The position numbers and the translations under genes are program-made. A model generated the notes under the pieces. The model was not told the DNA's origin. It did not search any database and saw nothing but the letters and a program-made list of their open reading frames with translations. A stretch of 64,000 nt of DNA from Paraspadella gotoi (Eukaryota; Chaetognatha). Numbering within the stretch: the first letter of the stretch is position 1; each line of letters opens with the position of its first letter. Positions 34,749 to 45,889 of this stretch are shown piece by piece. The stretch spans positions 4,234,161 to 4,298,160 of the forward strand of contig CM119263.1 of the NCBI GenBank assembly GCA_051294375.1, read 5' to 3'.

Positions 34749-35681
34749 TTTATGGGACACATATTAAACGATTTCTCGATAAAGCGGTCTCGTAATTTGT
34801 CAAGGTCATTCATCTCAAAACGACTTTTACTAGTTTTAATGAAATTTAATTATCTACTGAGTTCAATCTTAGATTTGTTAACGAGGAATTTTTTAGTTAA
34901 ATTTTGACGTTTAGTTAATGAAAAGTTTTCTTCTTCACTGTTAAGGGCACTGGAGAACGCGATGCCCTTTTATTCTCGAATAACGTCCTGACTTTGGAAA
35001 CTTCTTTGTTATCTTATTCATTTAATATATATTTCTGAAAAAATATTGTATAGAAATCTCGTCAACCTACCTATTAGGGAATTCTTTAATATAATCTGTT
35101 AAATATTCTTATAAATACTTTTAAGACAAATATCATCTTTGAGTTAACTCTACTTTTTGATATTCAATATTTTCTTTGCTCTAATCTGTCTTTGTTTCTT
35201 TTTTTCTTTTTTTTTTTTGAAAATAAAAAAAAATGTTTTTCTACGTTTCTTTTTTTTTACTTTTTTAAAATTTTTTTTTCTATTTTTTTTTTCATATTTT
35301 TCGTCCGAAAACTTAATCTGTTTTTCTTTTCTTTTCTCTTTCTGTCAACTTTCATTTTTTTTCCTCTCATTCCTTTCCTCCTTTCCTCCTTTTATCTTCC
35401 TCTTACGTTTTATGATTGATTTCTTTTCCATTTTTTTCTCTCCATTTTCTTTTTTTTTTAGTTTCGCCATTTTTCTCTTTTTATTTTTATTTTTTTGAAA
35501 AATGTTTTCATTTTCTTCCATTTTTTTTGTTCCGCCTCAAGAAAAGTTTTTTCAAGTTTTGATTTTTTTAAACCTTTTTTTTTCTTTCACTCAAATTTAT
35601 TTTTTATCTCTTTCCTTTTGTTTCCATTAATACTTGACTCTTTTCCTAGAATTCCTCACTACTGTTTTCCTTATTATGTAT

Positions 35682-35714
<33 letters not shown>

Positions 35715-35715
35715 G

Positions 35716-35770
35716 TGCATCTCGACACGAACGTGAAACTGGACACCGATCAAGCCATCGAGGGCAGGAA

Positions 35771-35801
<31 letters not shown>

Positions 35802-35844
35802 GACGGGGTCCAAAAGAGAAAGCGTGTTCAAAAAGGAGAACAGG
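35716..35844 (+). CDS. Lone candidate exon with polyaspartate and a basic nuclear-signal-like stretch
   Basis: Bounded by TCTCTAG at 35715 and the donor AGG|GTGAGG after 35844; phase 1 at both ends, so it could be skipped without a frameshift. It reads HLDTNVKLDTDQAIEGRKS, ten Asp codons, then GVQKRKRVQKGEQ. The Asp run comes from a (GAC)n repeat. I found no flanking exons and recognise no family. The copy at 38163-38292 carries indels that break the frame, most likely consensus errors. Confidence 0.35.
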
Positions 35845-35960
35845 GTGAGGAAAAAGAAAGGCTAAGCAAAAAGGGGAGGAGAGGTAAGTTTATGGGGAAA
35901 AATAAAAGCAGAGAGAATAAAAAATAAAGTTTTATTTTAAAAGTTTCGCACTAATTTATT

Positions 35961-36152
35961 GATAGAAAACCCAGTGATGCGGGAGTTTCGAAATTAGACT
36001 GGGAAGAGTTTTGATCGAGAGTTCGAAGGGTCCTGCTACCTTACTAAATTGTAAGAGAGATTTCACCCTTAACCTACCTTAGCCTGTACAAAGTCAGGTT
36101 ACAAGATTGCTTATTCATTGAACAAATGTCTAATTTTTACATTGATATATCC
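35961..36152 (+). repeat. Dispersed repeat family, diverged subfamily
   Basis: Matches the family order (GACTGGGAAGAGTTTTGAT, TCCTGCTACCTTACTAAATT, CCTGTACAAAGTCAGG, CAAGATTGCTTATTCATTGA) with about a quarter of positions changed. Copied again at 38411-38606 by the block duplication. Confidence 0.75.
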
Positions 36153-36718
36153 TATTTTATGTAAAAAGTACAATATCTCGGAAATTTAGACTTTCATTCG
36201 ATTGGGTGGGGAGAGGGTAAGCATAGAGGGTAAGAGGGAGGCGTGGGTGCAGGGAAACTTGGCATGGGGGCATGAATTTAGTTTTGAAGGGAAAATGCTT
36301 GGTTCGATGCTGTTGTCAACGTCGTCGTTGTCGTCTTTGTCTTCTTTGTTGTTATTGTCGTTGTTATTGATCCCAGAACCAAGCCCGAAGCAAAAAGAGA
36401 GAATTCCGACGTAATTCGGTTTTGAAGTTCGAGTGATTTGTCATTCATCGAAAAAGATGTAGGGTGATGGGTTCATCTCGTGAGCCTCGACAGACGTAAG
36501 TAAGTCAATCTAAGGAAAGGTAAGAAATCCGAGGGTCATCCGTTGATCGAATTTTGGACATGAAGGCACATTTGGGACAGGGTAGAATATTAATTGACAT
36601 GACTAGACGGGACATGATGAGTCATGATGCGACTTTGTCATAACCATCCCATTCACAATTTCGACAAGGCTATCCGTAAGTGCAGACTGTGCTCTCTCTC
36701 GCAGACGAAAGAAAATCC

Positions 36719-36811
36719 AAGATGGCGACGAAAGAAAATCCAATATGGCGGCGAAAGAAAACTAAAAATGGCGGCTAAAAGAGAGCCTCAAAATGGCGAC
36801 CGCAGAGGGCG
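36719..36811 (+). promoter_or_regulatory. Cluster of four YY1/Pho-like sites plus a CTCF-like core
   Basis: AAGATGGCGAC (36719), AATATGGCGGC (36742), AAAATGGCGGC (36765) and AAAATGGCGAC (36790) repeat every 23-25 bp in a GAAAGAAAATCC context. All fit the YY1/Pho core (ATGGCGGC or GCCATNTT). GCAGAGGGCG follows at 36802. The same array is at 39188-39280 in the second block copy. Confidence 0.4.
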
Positions 36812-37015
36812 TCTCCCTTTTTTTCTGAGGGAATTTGACAGAAAAAAAGTCTTCCTTCGCAAAATCGAAACAGAATTCGAAATTTGGAGAAAAAAAAAGA
36901 AAAATAAAAAAGGAATAAAAAAGTTATTGGCGAAAAACGACGCATCTGAGAACGAGTCCGTTTGTGGGTGGGGGGACAGGGGGAGAAGGGATGGGAAGGG
37001 ATGGGCCGATTGAGA

Positions 37016-37041
37016 GGAGAGAGAGAGAGAGAGAGGAGAGT

Positions 37042-37096
<55 letters not shown>

Positions 37097-37104
37097 CGCA
37101 GAGA
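37016..37104 (+). repeat. (GA)n microsatellite ending at an assembly gap
   Basis: Interrupted GA run that stops at the N gap 37105-37129. Confidence 0.9.
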
Positions 37105-37129
37105 NNNNNNNNNNNNNNNNNNNNNNNNN
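37105..37129. other. Assembly gap (25 N) between the two block copies
   Basis: A 25-N placeholder, the same length as the gaps at 42968, 55310 and 57502, which suggests a default join length rather than a measured gap. Confidence 0.98.
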
Positions 37130-38064
37130 TTTACTAGTTTAATGAGAATTTATTATCTACTGAGTTCAATTCTTAGATTTGTAAAGAGGAATTTTTAGTT
37201 AAATTTTGACGTTTAGTTAATTCGAAAAGTTTTCTTCTTCACTTTGTTAGGGCACTGGAGAACGCGATGCCCTTTTATTCTCGAATAACGTCCTGACTTT
37301 TGGAAACTTCTTTGTTATCTTATTCATTTAAATATATATTTCTGAAAAATATTGTATTAGAAATCTCGTCAACGCTACCTATTAGGAATTCTTTAATATA
37401 ATCTGTTAAATATTCTTATAAATACTTTTAAGACAATATCATCTTTGAGTTAACATCTACTTTTTGATGTATTCAATATTTTCTTTGCTCTAATGCTGTC
37501 TTTGTTTCTTTTTTCTTTTTTTTTTTTGAAAATAAAAAAATGTTTTTCTACGTTTCTTTTTTTTTACTTTTTAAAATTTTTTTTTCTATTTTTTTTTTTT
37601 CATATTTTCTGCGTCCGAAAACTAATCTGTTTTTCTTTTCTTTTTCTCTTTCTGTCAACTTTCAATTTTTTTTCCTCTCATTCCTATTCTCCTCCTTTCT
37701 CCTTTTATCTTCCTTTTCACGTTTTATGATTGATTTTCTTTTCCATTTTTCTCTCCATTTTCCTTTTTTTTTTTAGTTTCGCCATTTTTCTCTTTTATTT
37801 TTATTTTTTTGAAAAATGTTTTTTCATTTTCTTCCATTTTTTTTGTTCCGCCTCAAGAAAGTTTTTTTCAAAAGTATGTTTGATTTTTTAAGACCTTCTT
37901 GTTTTTTCTTTCACTCAAATTTATTTTTTTATCTCTTTCCTTTTGTTTCCTTTATACTTGACTCTTTTCCTAGAATTCCTCACTACTGTTTTCCTTATTA
38001 TGCGATTCTTCTCTTTTGCCCTCTCTCTCTCTCGTCTCTCTCTCTCCTCTCTTCCTCTCTCTCG

Positions 38065-38150
<86 letters not shown>

Positions 38151-39487
38151 ACTGCTCTAGTGCATCTCGACACGAACGTGAAACTGGACACCGATCAAGG
38201 CCATCGAGGGCAGGAAGAGCGATGACGGACGACGACGACGACGACGAGACGACGGGGTCCAAAGAGAGAAAGCGTGTTCAAAAAGAGAGACGGTGAGGAA
38301 AAAGAAAGGCTAAGCAAAAAAGGGGAGGAGAAGGTAAGTTTATGGGGAAAAATAAAAGCGAGAGGAGAATAAAAATAAAGTTTTATTTTAAAAGTTTCGC
38401 ACTAATTTAATGATAGAAACCAGTGATGCGGGAGTTTGAAAATTAGACTGGGAAGAGTTTTGATCGAGAGTTCGAAGGGTCCTGCTACCTTACTAAATTG
38501 TTAAGAGAGATTTCACCCTAACCTACCTTAGCCTGTACAAAGTCAGGTTACAAGATTGCTTATTCATTGAACAAATGTCTAATTTTTTACATTGATATAA
38601 TCCTATTTTATGTATGATAAAAAAACAATAATTCTCGGAAATTTAGACTTTCATTGCGATTGGGTGGGGGAAGAGGTAAGCATAGAGGGTAAGAGGGAGG
38701 CGTGGGTGCAGGGAAACTTGGCATGGGGGCATGAATTTAAGTTTTGAAGGGAAAATGCTTGGTTCGATGCTGTTGTCAACGTCGTCGTTGTCGTCTTTGT
38801 CTTCTTTGTTGTTATTGTCGTTGTTATTGATCCCAGAACCCAAGCCCGAAGCAAAAAGAGAGAATTCCGACGTAATTCGGTTTGAAGTTCGAGGTGATTT
38901 TGTCATTCATCGAAAAAGATGTAGGGGTGATGGGTTCATCTCGTGAGGCCTCGACAGACGTAAGTAAGTCAATCTAAGGAAAGGTAAGAAATCCGAGGGT
39001 CATCGCTTGAATCGAATTTTGGACATGAAGGCACATTTGGGACAGGGTAGAATATTATTATTGACATGACTAGACGGACATGATGAGTCATGATGCGACG
39101 TTTGTCATAACCATCCCATTCACAATTTCGACAAGGCTATACGTAAGTGCAGACTGTGCTCTCTCTCGCAGACGAAAGAAAATCCAAGATGGCGACGAAA
39201 GAAAATCCAATATGGCGGCGAAAGAAAAACTAAAAATGGCGGCTAAAAGAGAGCCTCGAAATGGGCGACCGCAGAGGGCGTCTCCCTTTTTTTCTGAGGG
39301 AATTTGACAGAAAAAAAGTCTTCCTTCGCAAAATCGAAACAGAATTCGAAATTTGGAGAAAAAAAAAAGAAAATAAAAAAAAAAAGGAAATAAAAAAAAG
39401 TTATTGGCGAAAAACGACGCATCTGAGAACGAGTCCGTTTGTGGGTGGGGGGACAGGGGGAGAAGGGATGGAAAGGGATGGGCCGAT

Positions 39488-39518
<31 letters not shown>

Positions 39519-39520
39519 TG

Positions 39521-39576
<56 letters not shown>

Positions 39577-39583
39577 AGAGGAG
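37130..39583 (+). repeat. Duplicated block, copy 2
   Basis: Second copy of 34829-37104. It is a little longer because of extra homopolymer bases and a longer CT tract (38020-38152). Unique sequence resumes after the terminal (GA)n at about 39584. Confidence 0.9.
38411..38606 (+). repeat. Dispersed repeat family, copy inside duplicated block
   Basis: Same insertion as 35961-36152, carried by the block duplication, so it is not an independent copy. Confidence 0.75.
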
Positions 39584-39907
39584 GTGTATAAGTAAAAGGG
39601 TGGAGAAGTGGTGATGTAGGAGGGTGGAGTGGCATTTGTAAAAAGGGGGCGGTGGCGGATGGGGGATTAGAGAAAATAAAAGGAACGAAATTTTTTTTTC
39701 TTTTTTTCTTTTTACTAAAAAAAGAAAAGAGCGTAATTATTCAGAGAAAAATGGCCTACGAAACAAGGCCGTTGCCACGACGACAATGACGACGACAATG
39801 ACGACGACGAAGACGATGAGGAGACGACGACTGAGAAAGATTTTTTTGTTGTTTTTTGAGGGATGGTTTTGAGTCCTGGTTTCTATGGAAACGACTTGGG
39901 GTTCTAT

Positions 39908-40009
39908 GAATGAGTAACGATGAACGATGAATGAGTTACGATGAACGATGAATGAGCTACGATGAACGATGAATGAGTTACGATGAACGATGAATGTGGT
40001 ACGATTTTT
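39908..40009 (+). repeat. 21-bp minisatellite (ATGAATGAGTTACGATGAAC)
   Basis: About 4.7 units of 21 bp with one variable base per unit. On the minus strand it reads as a seven-residue repeat NSFIVHR inside a 98-codon frame that also has a hydrophobic stretch. Confidence 0.85.
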
Positions 40010-40061
40010 TTTTTCATTTTTTACCGCTTGCAATTTTCCGTTGTTAGTGTCCAGATATGTG

Positions 40062-40206
40062 CAGTGTGTCCCAATAGTACTGGGTGTTAAAATCTTATTT
40101 CTGAGATAATTTCAAAAAAATTGTTTAATTTATTAATTCAAGTTTTTGTAATCTGGTATGGGAGCAGTAAACTTTTATTAACGGCCAGTACCATTGGGAC
40201 ACACTG
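40062..40206. mobile_element. MITE with mariner/Tc1-type terminal inverted repeats
   Basis: 22-bp terminal inverted repeats, 40062-40083 (starts CAGTGTGTCCCAATAGTACT) and 40185-40206, identical at 21 of 22 positions. The element is 145 bp, AT-rich and non-coding. TA follows the right end; the left flank reads TG, so the TA target duplication is only half visible. Confidence 0.75.
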
Positions 40207-40230
40207 TAAGGACTCTTTGGTGTTCACGCG

Positions 40231-40238
40231 ATGCGGTT

Positions 40239-40290
<52 letters not shown>
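40231..40290 (+). repeat. (CT)n microsatellite
   Basis: About 29 CT units, 25 bp after the MITE. A/G-rich, poorly complex DNA follows to 40780. Confidence 0.9.
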
Positions 40291-40293
<3 letters not shown>

Positions 40294-40845
40294 ATTTTGA
40301 GGGGAGGGGCCGAGGGGGGTAGGACCCACCTGTTACTCTTTGGCTCTGAGGGACTTTCCTTTCCAAACGTTTTCTCAGCGCAGTCGAGGAAACTAATTGG
40401 AAGGGAAAAGATGTTCGGACGGAAAAAAAGGAAAAGGATTAAAAAAAAGGGAAAATAGGAAAAGGGGGGATAAAAGGGAAAGATGTAAAATGTAAAAGGA
40501 AACAAGAAAATAAGAAAATGATTAAAAGGAAAAGAGAAAAAAGTTAAAATAAAACAACACAATGAGAAAAAAATGAAAAAAATTGGGAACCAACAAAATT
40601 AAAAGGGTAAAATAGAAAAAAGAAAAAAGAAAAAATAAAAAATAAGAAGGTAAAAGGAAGAAGGAAAAAGAGGAAAAAAGAGGGAAAAAAGAAAATAAAC
40701 AGAAAAAAAAGGAAAAGGGAATAAAAAAGGAAGGAAAAAAAGAGCGAGATTCTCAAACGTTATGAAGGTAATAAACTGCGAAAAAATTACGGGGAGGAAG
40801 AAAGTCTTCTGGGGATGAGTTATGGGCTGGAGACCGACTCGGTCG

Positions 40846-40847
<2 letters not shown>

Positions 40848-40890
<43 letters not shown>

Positions 40891-40994
40891 TCGGCAACTT
40901 TGGACGTCGCCAATTCGACTCCCAAAACGGATCCGATTTCAGAATTCCATGACCAGAGATTTTCGAGGAAGACTACGACGACGACGACGACGGG

Positions 40995-41029
<35 letters not shown>

Positions 41030-41031
41030 AG
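40848..41031 (+). repeat. Two (ACG)n microsatellites
   Basis: (GAC)n at 40848-40890 and 40974-41031 with ~85 bp of unique sequence between. One frame across both is Thr-rich and 88 codons long; I do not take it as a gene. Confidence 0.85.
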
Positions 41032-41414
41032 TCAACTCAGAACATTTCTGCCAGTGACGACGTCGAAACTCGCTTCTTTCTTGTTTAAACTAAACTTGAA
41101 TATATAAATTCGTAAACATCAACGAAAATAGCAATTTTAAACGATTAATAAAAGTATAAAGCATCGGCGAATCAAAAATTATCTTCTTTTTTTTTTTTTC
41201 AAAAAACGGCGCCATTATTTTTGTGGTTGAAGAAGAGAAAAAGATGGCCGCGTTTCAATTAACGAGTTTGAAGCGACATCTGCGCAAAGAAGTAAAACAA
41301 AAGACATCGAGGATATAAATAAACGAAGGATATAAATAAAGGATTTAAAGGGAGTAAATTTTGATCTTTCTTTTTCTCTTTTTGCGACGAGCCTCTTTCT
41401 TTCTTAACCATCAG

Positions 41415-42115
<701 letters not shown>

Positions 42116-42120
42116 TCACA

Positions 42121-42209
<89 letters not shown>

Positions 42210-42235
42210 TTTCTCACTTCTCTTTCTCTCTCACC

Positions 42236-42967
42236 CAATTGAGCGTCTTTCGAAATGAGGGAAAAGCGGAAAAACAAAAAAATATATGTGCGAAAAAGAA
42301 AAAAAAATTTTTTTAAGGATTGCTGTTTATTGTGTTTTTTTTCTGGGTTTGGATTGCTTCTTTTTATTATTTTCGAAGCGCCATCTATGGCTTCCCACGA
42401 CGCCTCGGCCAAACGAGACGAAAGAGGGGGCAGCGCGAAGGGGGGAAGGAAGCTGAAAGAAAAAACAAAGGAATCATATAATCGAGGTTTGTTTTCTTTT
42501 TTGTTTATATTTTCTTTACGGGTTGCTTTCGTCAAGCATTGTGATGTGCTTTCATTCATTGACGCAAGTCTCTAGTAAAAAGAAACAATATGAGGTAAAC
42601 TTTAATTGATCTTTCGACTAGGAAAAAAATTACAAGCTCGTTAAATGTTGAGCTCCCTCTTCAGCAAAAAAAGTTTTATTAAACATCCACAAACGATGCT
42701 GCCTATGTTATGAACGAAAAAATAGAAAACAACATCATTGCATTATGTTTTATACATATAAAAAATATTTTTTTCCATGCGTTATCACCGATGATTACTT
42801 ACATCAGTCATCAATTATATATTGTGGTTTTTCCTTTTTTTTCCTCTTCCTCCTCTTCCTCCTACTTTCCCACCTCTCTAGAGTCAGGATTCCCAGGTCG
42901 TTGGGCAAAAGAAAAATTTGAATCTAATTTTAATTTATTCCACCTCCACAACAGACGAGAGAGACGA
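42236..42967 (+). repeat. Second duplicated block, copy 1
   Basis: Runs from CCCAATTGAGCGTCTTTCGA to CCACAACAGACGAGAGAG and recurs at 43007-43789. A (CT)n at 42119-42232 precedes it; the same CT tail appears before copy 2. Confidence 0.85.
42376..42391 (-). promoter_or_regulatory. CTCF-like core
   Basis: Reverse strand CCATAGATGGCGCT, close to the bilaterian CTCF core CCASYAGRKGGCGC with mismatches at one or two positions. Confidence 0.25.
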
Positions 42968-42992
42968 NNNNNNNNNNNNNNNNNNNNNNNNN
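42968..42992. other. Assembly gap (25 N)
   Basis: Separates the two copies of the second duplicated block. Confidence 0.98.
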
Positions 42993-43789
42993 TCTCTTTC
43001 TCTCTCACCCAATGAGCGTCTTTTCGAAATGAGGGAAAAGCGAAAAACAAAAAAATATTATGTGGAGAAAAGAAAAAANNNNNNNNNNNNNNNNNNNNNN
43101 NNNNNNNNNNNNNNNNNNNNNNNNNNNNNNNNNNNNNNNNNNNNNNNNNNNNNNNNNNNNNNNNNNNNNNNNNNNNNNNNNNNNNNNNNNNNNNNNNNNN
43201 NNNNNNNNNNNNNNNNNNNNNNNNNNNNNNNNNNNNNNNNNNNNNNNNNNNNNNNNNNNNNNNGGGGGGGAAGGAAGCTGAAAGAAAAACAAAAGGAATC
43301 ATATAATCGATGGTTTGTTTTCTTTTTTTTGTTTATATTTCTTTCGGGTTTGCTTCGTCAAGCATTGTGATGTGCTTTCATTCATTGACGCAAGTCTCTA
43401 GTAAAAGAAACAATATGAGGTAAACTTTTAATTGATCTTCGACTAGAAAAAATTACAAGCTCGTTAAATGTGAGCTCCCTCGTCAGCAAAAAAAGTTTTA
43501 TTAAACATCACAAACGATGCTGCGATGTTATGAACGAAAAAATAGAAACAACATCATTGCATTATGTTTTATACATATAAAAAATATTTTTTCATGCGTT
43601 ATCACCGATGATTACTTAACATCAGTCATCAATTATATATTTGTGGTTTTTCCTTTTTTTTCCTCTTCCTCCTCTTCCTCCTACTTTTCTCCACCTCTCT
43701 AGAGTCAGGATCCCAGGTTCGTGGGCAAAAGAAAAATTTGAATCTAATTTTAATTTTTCCACCTCCACAACAGACGAGAGAGAGAGAGA
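42993..43789 (+). repeat. Second duplicated block, copy 2 (with internal gap 43079-43263)
   Basis: Matches 42236-42967 with homopolymer indels; 185 N replace its middle. Confidence 0.85.
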
Positions 43790-43975
43790 NNNNNNNNNNN
43801 NNNNNNNNNNNNNNNNNNNNNNNNNNNNNNNNNNNNNNNNNNNNNNNNNNNNNNNNNNNNNNNNNNNNNNNNNNNNNNNNNNNNNNNNNNNNNNNNNNNN
43901 NNNNNNNNNNNNNNNNNNNNNNNNNNNNNNNNNNNNNNNNNNNNNNNNNNNNNNNNNNNNNNNNNNNNNNNNNNN
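43790..43975. other. Assembly gap (186 N) inside a (GA)n tract
   Basis: GA repeat on both sides. Confidence 0.98.
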
Positions 43976-44011
<36 letters not shown>

Positions 44012-44345
44012 TATTTTCTTTCTCTCGTTTCAGAATTCCGAGCAAAAACTTGAGTCGAGACGTAATGATTTTGTCGGCGATGGGAAAGGGAGAGGGGGGA
44101 GTTGGGATAAGGGAAGCAGCAGGGAGTAGGGTAAGTTTTGAGGGAAGAAGGAAAAGGTAAGTGAATTAATAATGGGGTGAGGTTCCGGGGTGGAGCTGAC
44201 GTTGACTAAACCGACGCAGAAAAACTTGTTATTGATAAATGCGTTGAAGCGCGAGGCGCACGTAAAGTGCACGAACGTGCGAACTCGAGGAAAACTGATC
44301 CAGATGCGGAAAATGAGAATATGAGTTTTAAAAAATGATTAAAGT

Positions 44346-44381
44346 TTTAGATGTGATGTGATGTGATGTGATGTGATGTGA
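44346..44381 (+). repeat. (GATGT)n pentanucleotide repeat
   Basis: Seven units of GATGT. Confidence 0.9.
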
Positions 44382-44550
44382 TGACTTTGTTGACGATTTA
44401 GGAGAAAACATCACAAATACGACGGAGGTTTGAGTTAAGGTGCGAAGATTAATTCAATGAGTGATTTTTCGCAGATTGGTGATTCAAACTAATGTGAATA
44501 CTTTCCTTTCAATTAATAATATTCTCATAATCTATCTTTTACACCTCACA

Positions 44551-44709
44551 TGCTGATTGGGTCAGAAATGTTGAAATAAGTCAATATCTCAATTAATAAA
44601 TTTTTGGCCAATAAAGCTTGCTCGTCAACAGATTGCTGATTGGTATAATCGACGAGACCAACTAAACGCTGATTGGTATAATCGACGAGACCAACTAAAC
44701 GCTGATTGG
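44551..44709 (-). promoter_or_regulatory. Array of CCAAT boxes, partly a 33-bp tandem repeat
   Basis: GCTGATTGG (reverse of CCAATCAGC, the strong NF-Y form) at 44552, 44635, 44668 and 44701; a forward CCAAT at 44608. The last three lie in a 33-bp tandem unit containing TATAATCGACGAGACCAAC. No adjacent gene start was identified. Confidence 0.4.
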
Positions 44710-44796
44710 TGGCGATAAAGATTTGAATGAAGTGACGCTCGCTAATGGAATCCCTGACGAAATAAATTACCAGGCAGAAGTGAGAGAGAGAGAGAG

Positions 44797-45057
44797 NNNN
44801 NNNNNNNNNNNNNNNNNNNNNNNNNNNNNNNNNNNNNNNNNNNNNNNNNNNNNNNNNNNNNNNNNNNNNNNNNNNNNNNNNNNNNNNNNNNNNNNNNNNN
44901 NNNNNNNNNNNNNNNNNNNNNNNNNNNNNNNNNNNNNNNNNNNNNNNNNNNNNNNNNNNNNNNNNNNNNNNNNNNNNNNNNNNNNNNNNNNNNNNNNNNN
45001 NNNNNNNNNNNNNNNNNNNNNNNNNNNNNNNNNNNNNNNNNNNNNNNNNNNNNNNNN
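44797..45057. other. Assembly gap (261 N) inside a (GA)n tract
   Basis: GA repeat on both sides (44781-44796 and 45058-45088). Confidence 0.98.
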
Positions 45058-45092
<35 letters not shown>

Positions 45093-45319
45093 CGCCTTGC
45101 CGCTTTTTGCCTGTCGACTCGAGAATTTAATCAGGGTCAAAACCCAGTTGATCTTAAGCTTGAATAAGGGTCTGATCTCTGCTTACCCGGTTGTGCATTT
45201 CAATTTTCATCTGCTTACTTTTGATGAAATTTTCAAGTATTATCTGAGTTAGGAATAGCTGTTGTGTTTCAATATAATACAATATTACTTATTTTTATTA
45301 TTGGATTCGATGCCAAGAA

Positions 45320-45344
45320 ATCGATAGATATGCTATCGATTTAT
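45320..45344. repeat. 25-bp palindrome with two CGATAG/CTATCG arms
   Basis: AAATCGATAG-ATATG-CTATCGATTT. The arms pair perfectly and resemble the DREF site TATCGATA. Confidence 0.6.
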
Positions 45345-45611
45345 CTTTGACTTATATATACAAACAATCTGTCGAAGTTCAGTTTTATCGGGCAACGTTC
45401 GCTTCTCTCATCTGATTGGTTGATTCCAAACCATTGATAGAAGCTCGGCAGAATCGAAAAAAGGCAAAAACAATCATATCCTACGGCCAAAGAATAAATG
45501 CTCAGAAGATTAGAACAGTAATACTGGATATTACGACGATCCTGAATATACTGAGACTGGATATAATGATCATTGATCAACTCTAAAACGAAAGAATAAT
45601 CGTACCTTGTT

Positions 45612-45645
<34 letters not shown>

Positions 45646-45856
45646 NNNNNNNNNNNNNNNNNNNNNNNNNNNNNNNNNNNNNNNNNNNNNNNNNNNNNNN
45701 NNNNNNNNNNNNNNNNNNNNNNNNNNNNNNNNNNNNNNNNNNNNNNNNNNNNNNNNNNNNNNNNNNNNNNNNNNNNNNNNNNNNNNNNNNNNNNNNNNNN
45801 NNNNNNNNNNNNNNNNNNNNNNNNNNNNNNNNNNNNNNNNNNNNNNNNNNNNNNNN
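45646..45856. other. Assembly gap (211 N) between (TCG)n and (GA)n
   Basis: (GTC)n at 45611-45645 runs into the gap and (GA)n follows it. Confidence 0.98.
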
Positions 45857-45889
45857 GAGAGAGAGAGAGAGAGAGAGAGAAACACGCGA

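Larger units (their letters stand above)
34829..37104 (+). repeat. Duplicated block, copy 1
   Basis: Near-identical to 37130-39583 over its full length. Differences are almost all single-base indels in homopolymers. It contains a T-rich stretch (35157-35620), a (CT)n, the lone exon at 35716, a dispersed-repeat copy and a terminal (GA)n. Confidence 0.9.

Noticed and set aside
39908-40009. CRISPR-like array of 21-bp repeats
   Set aside because: Units are contiguous without spacers and the genome is eukaryotic; it is a minisatellite.
40822-41088. 88-codon Thr-rich frame
   Set aside because: Made of two (ACG)n repeats; no splice sites or conserved segment.
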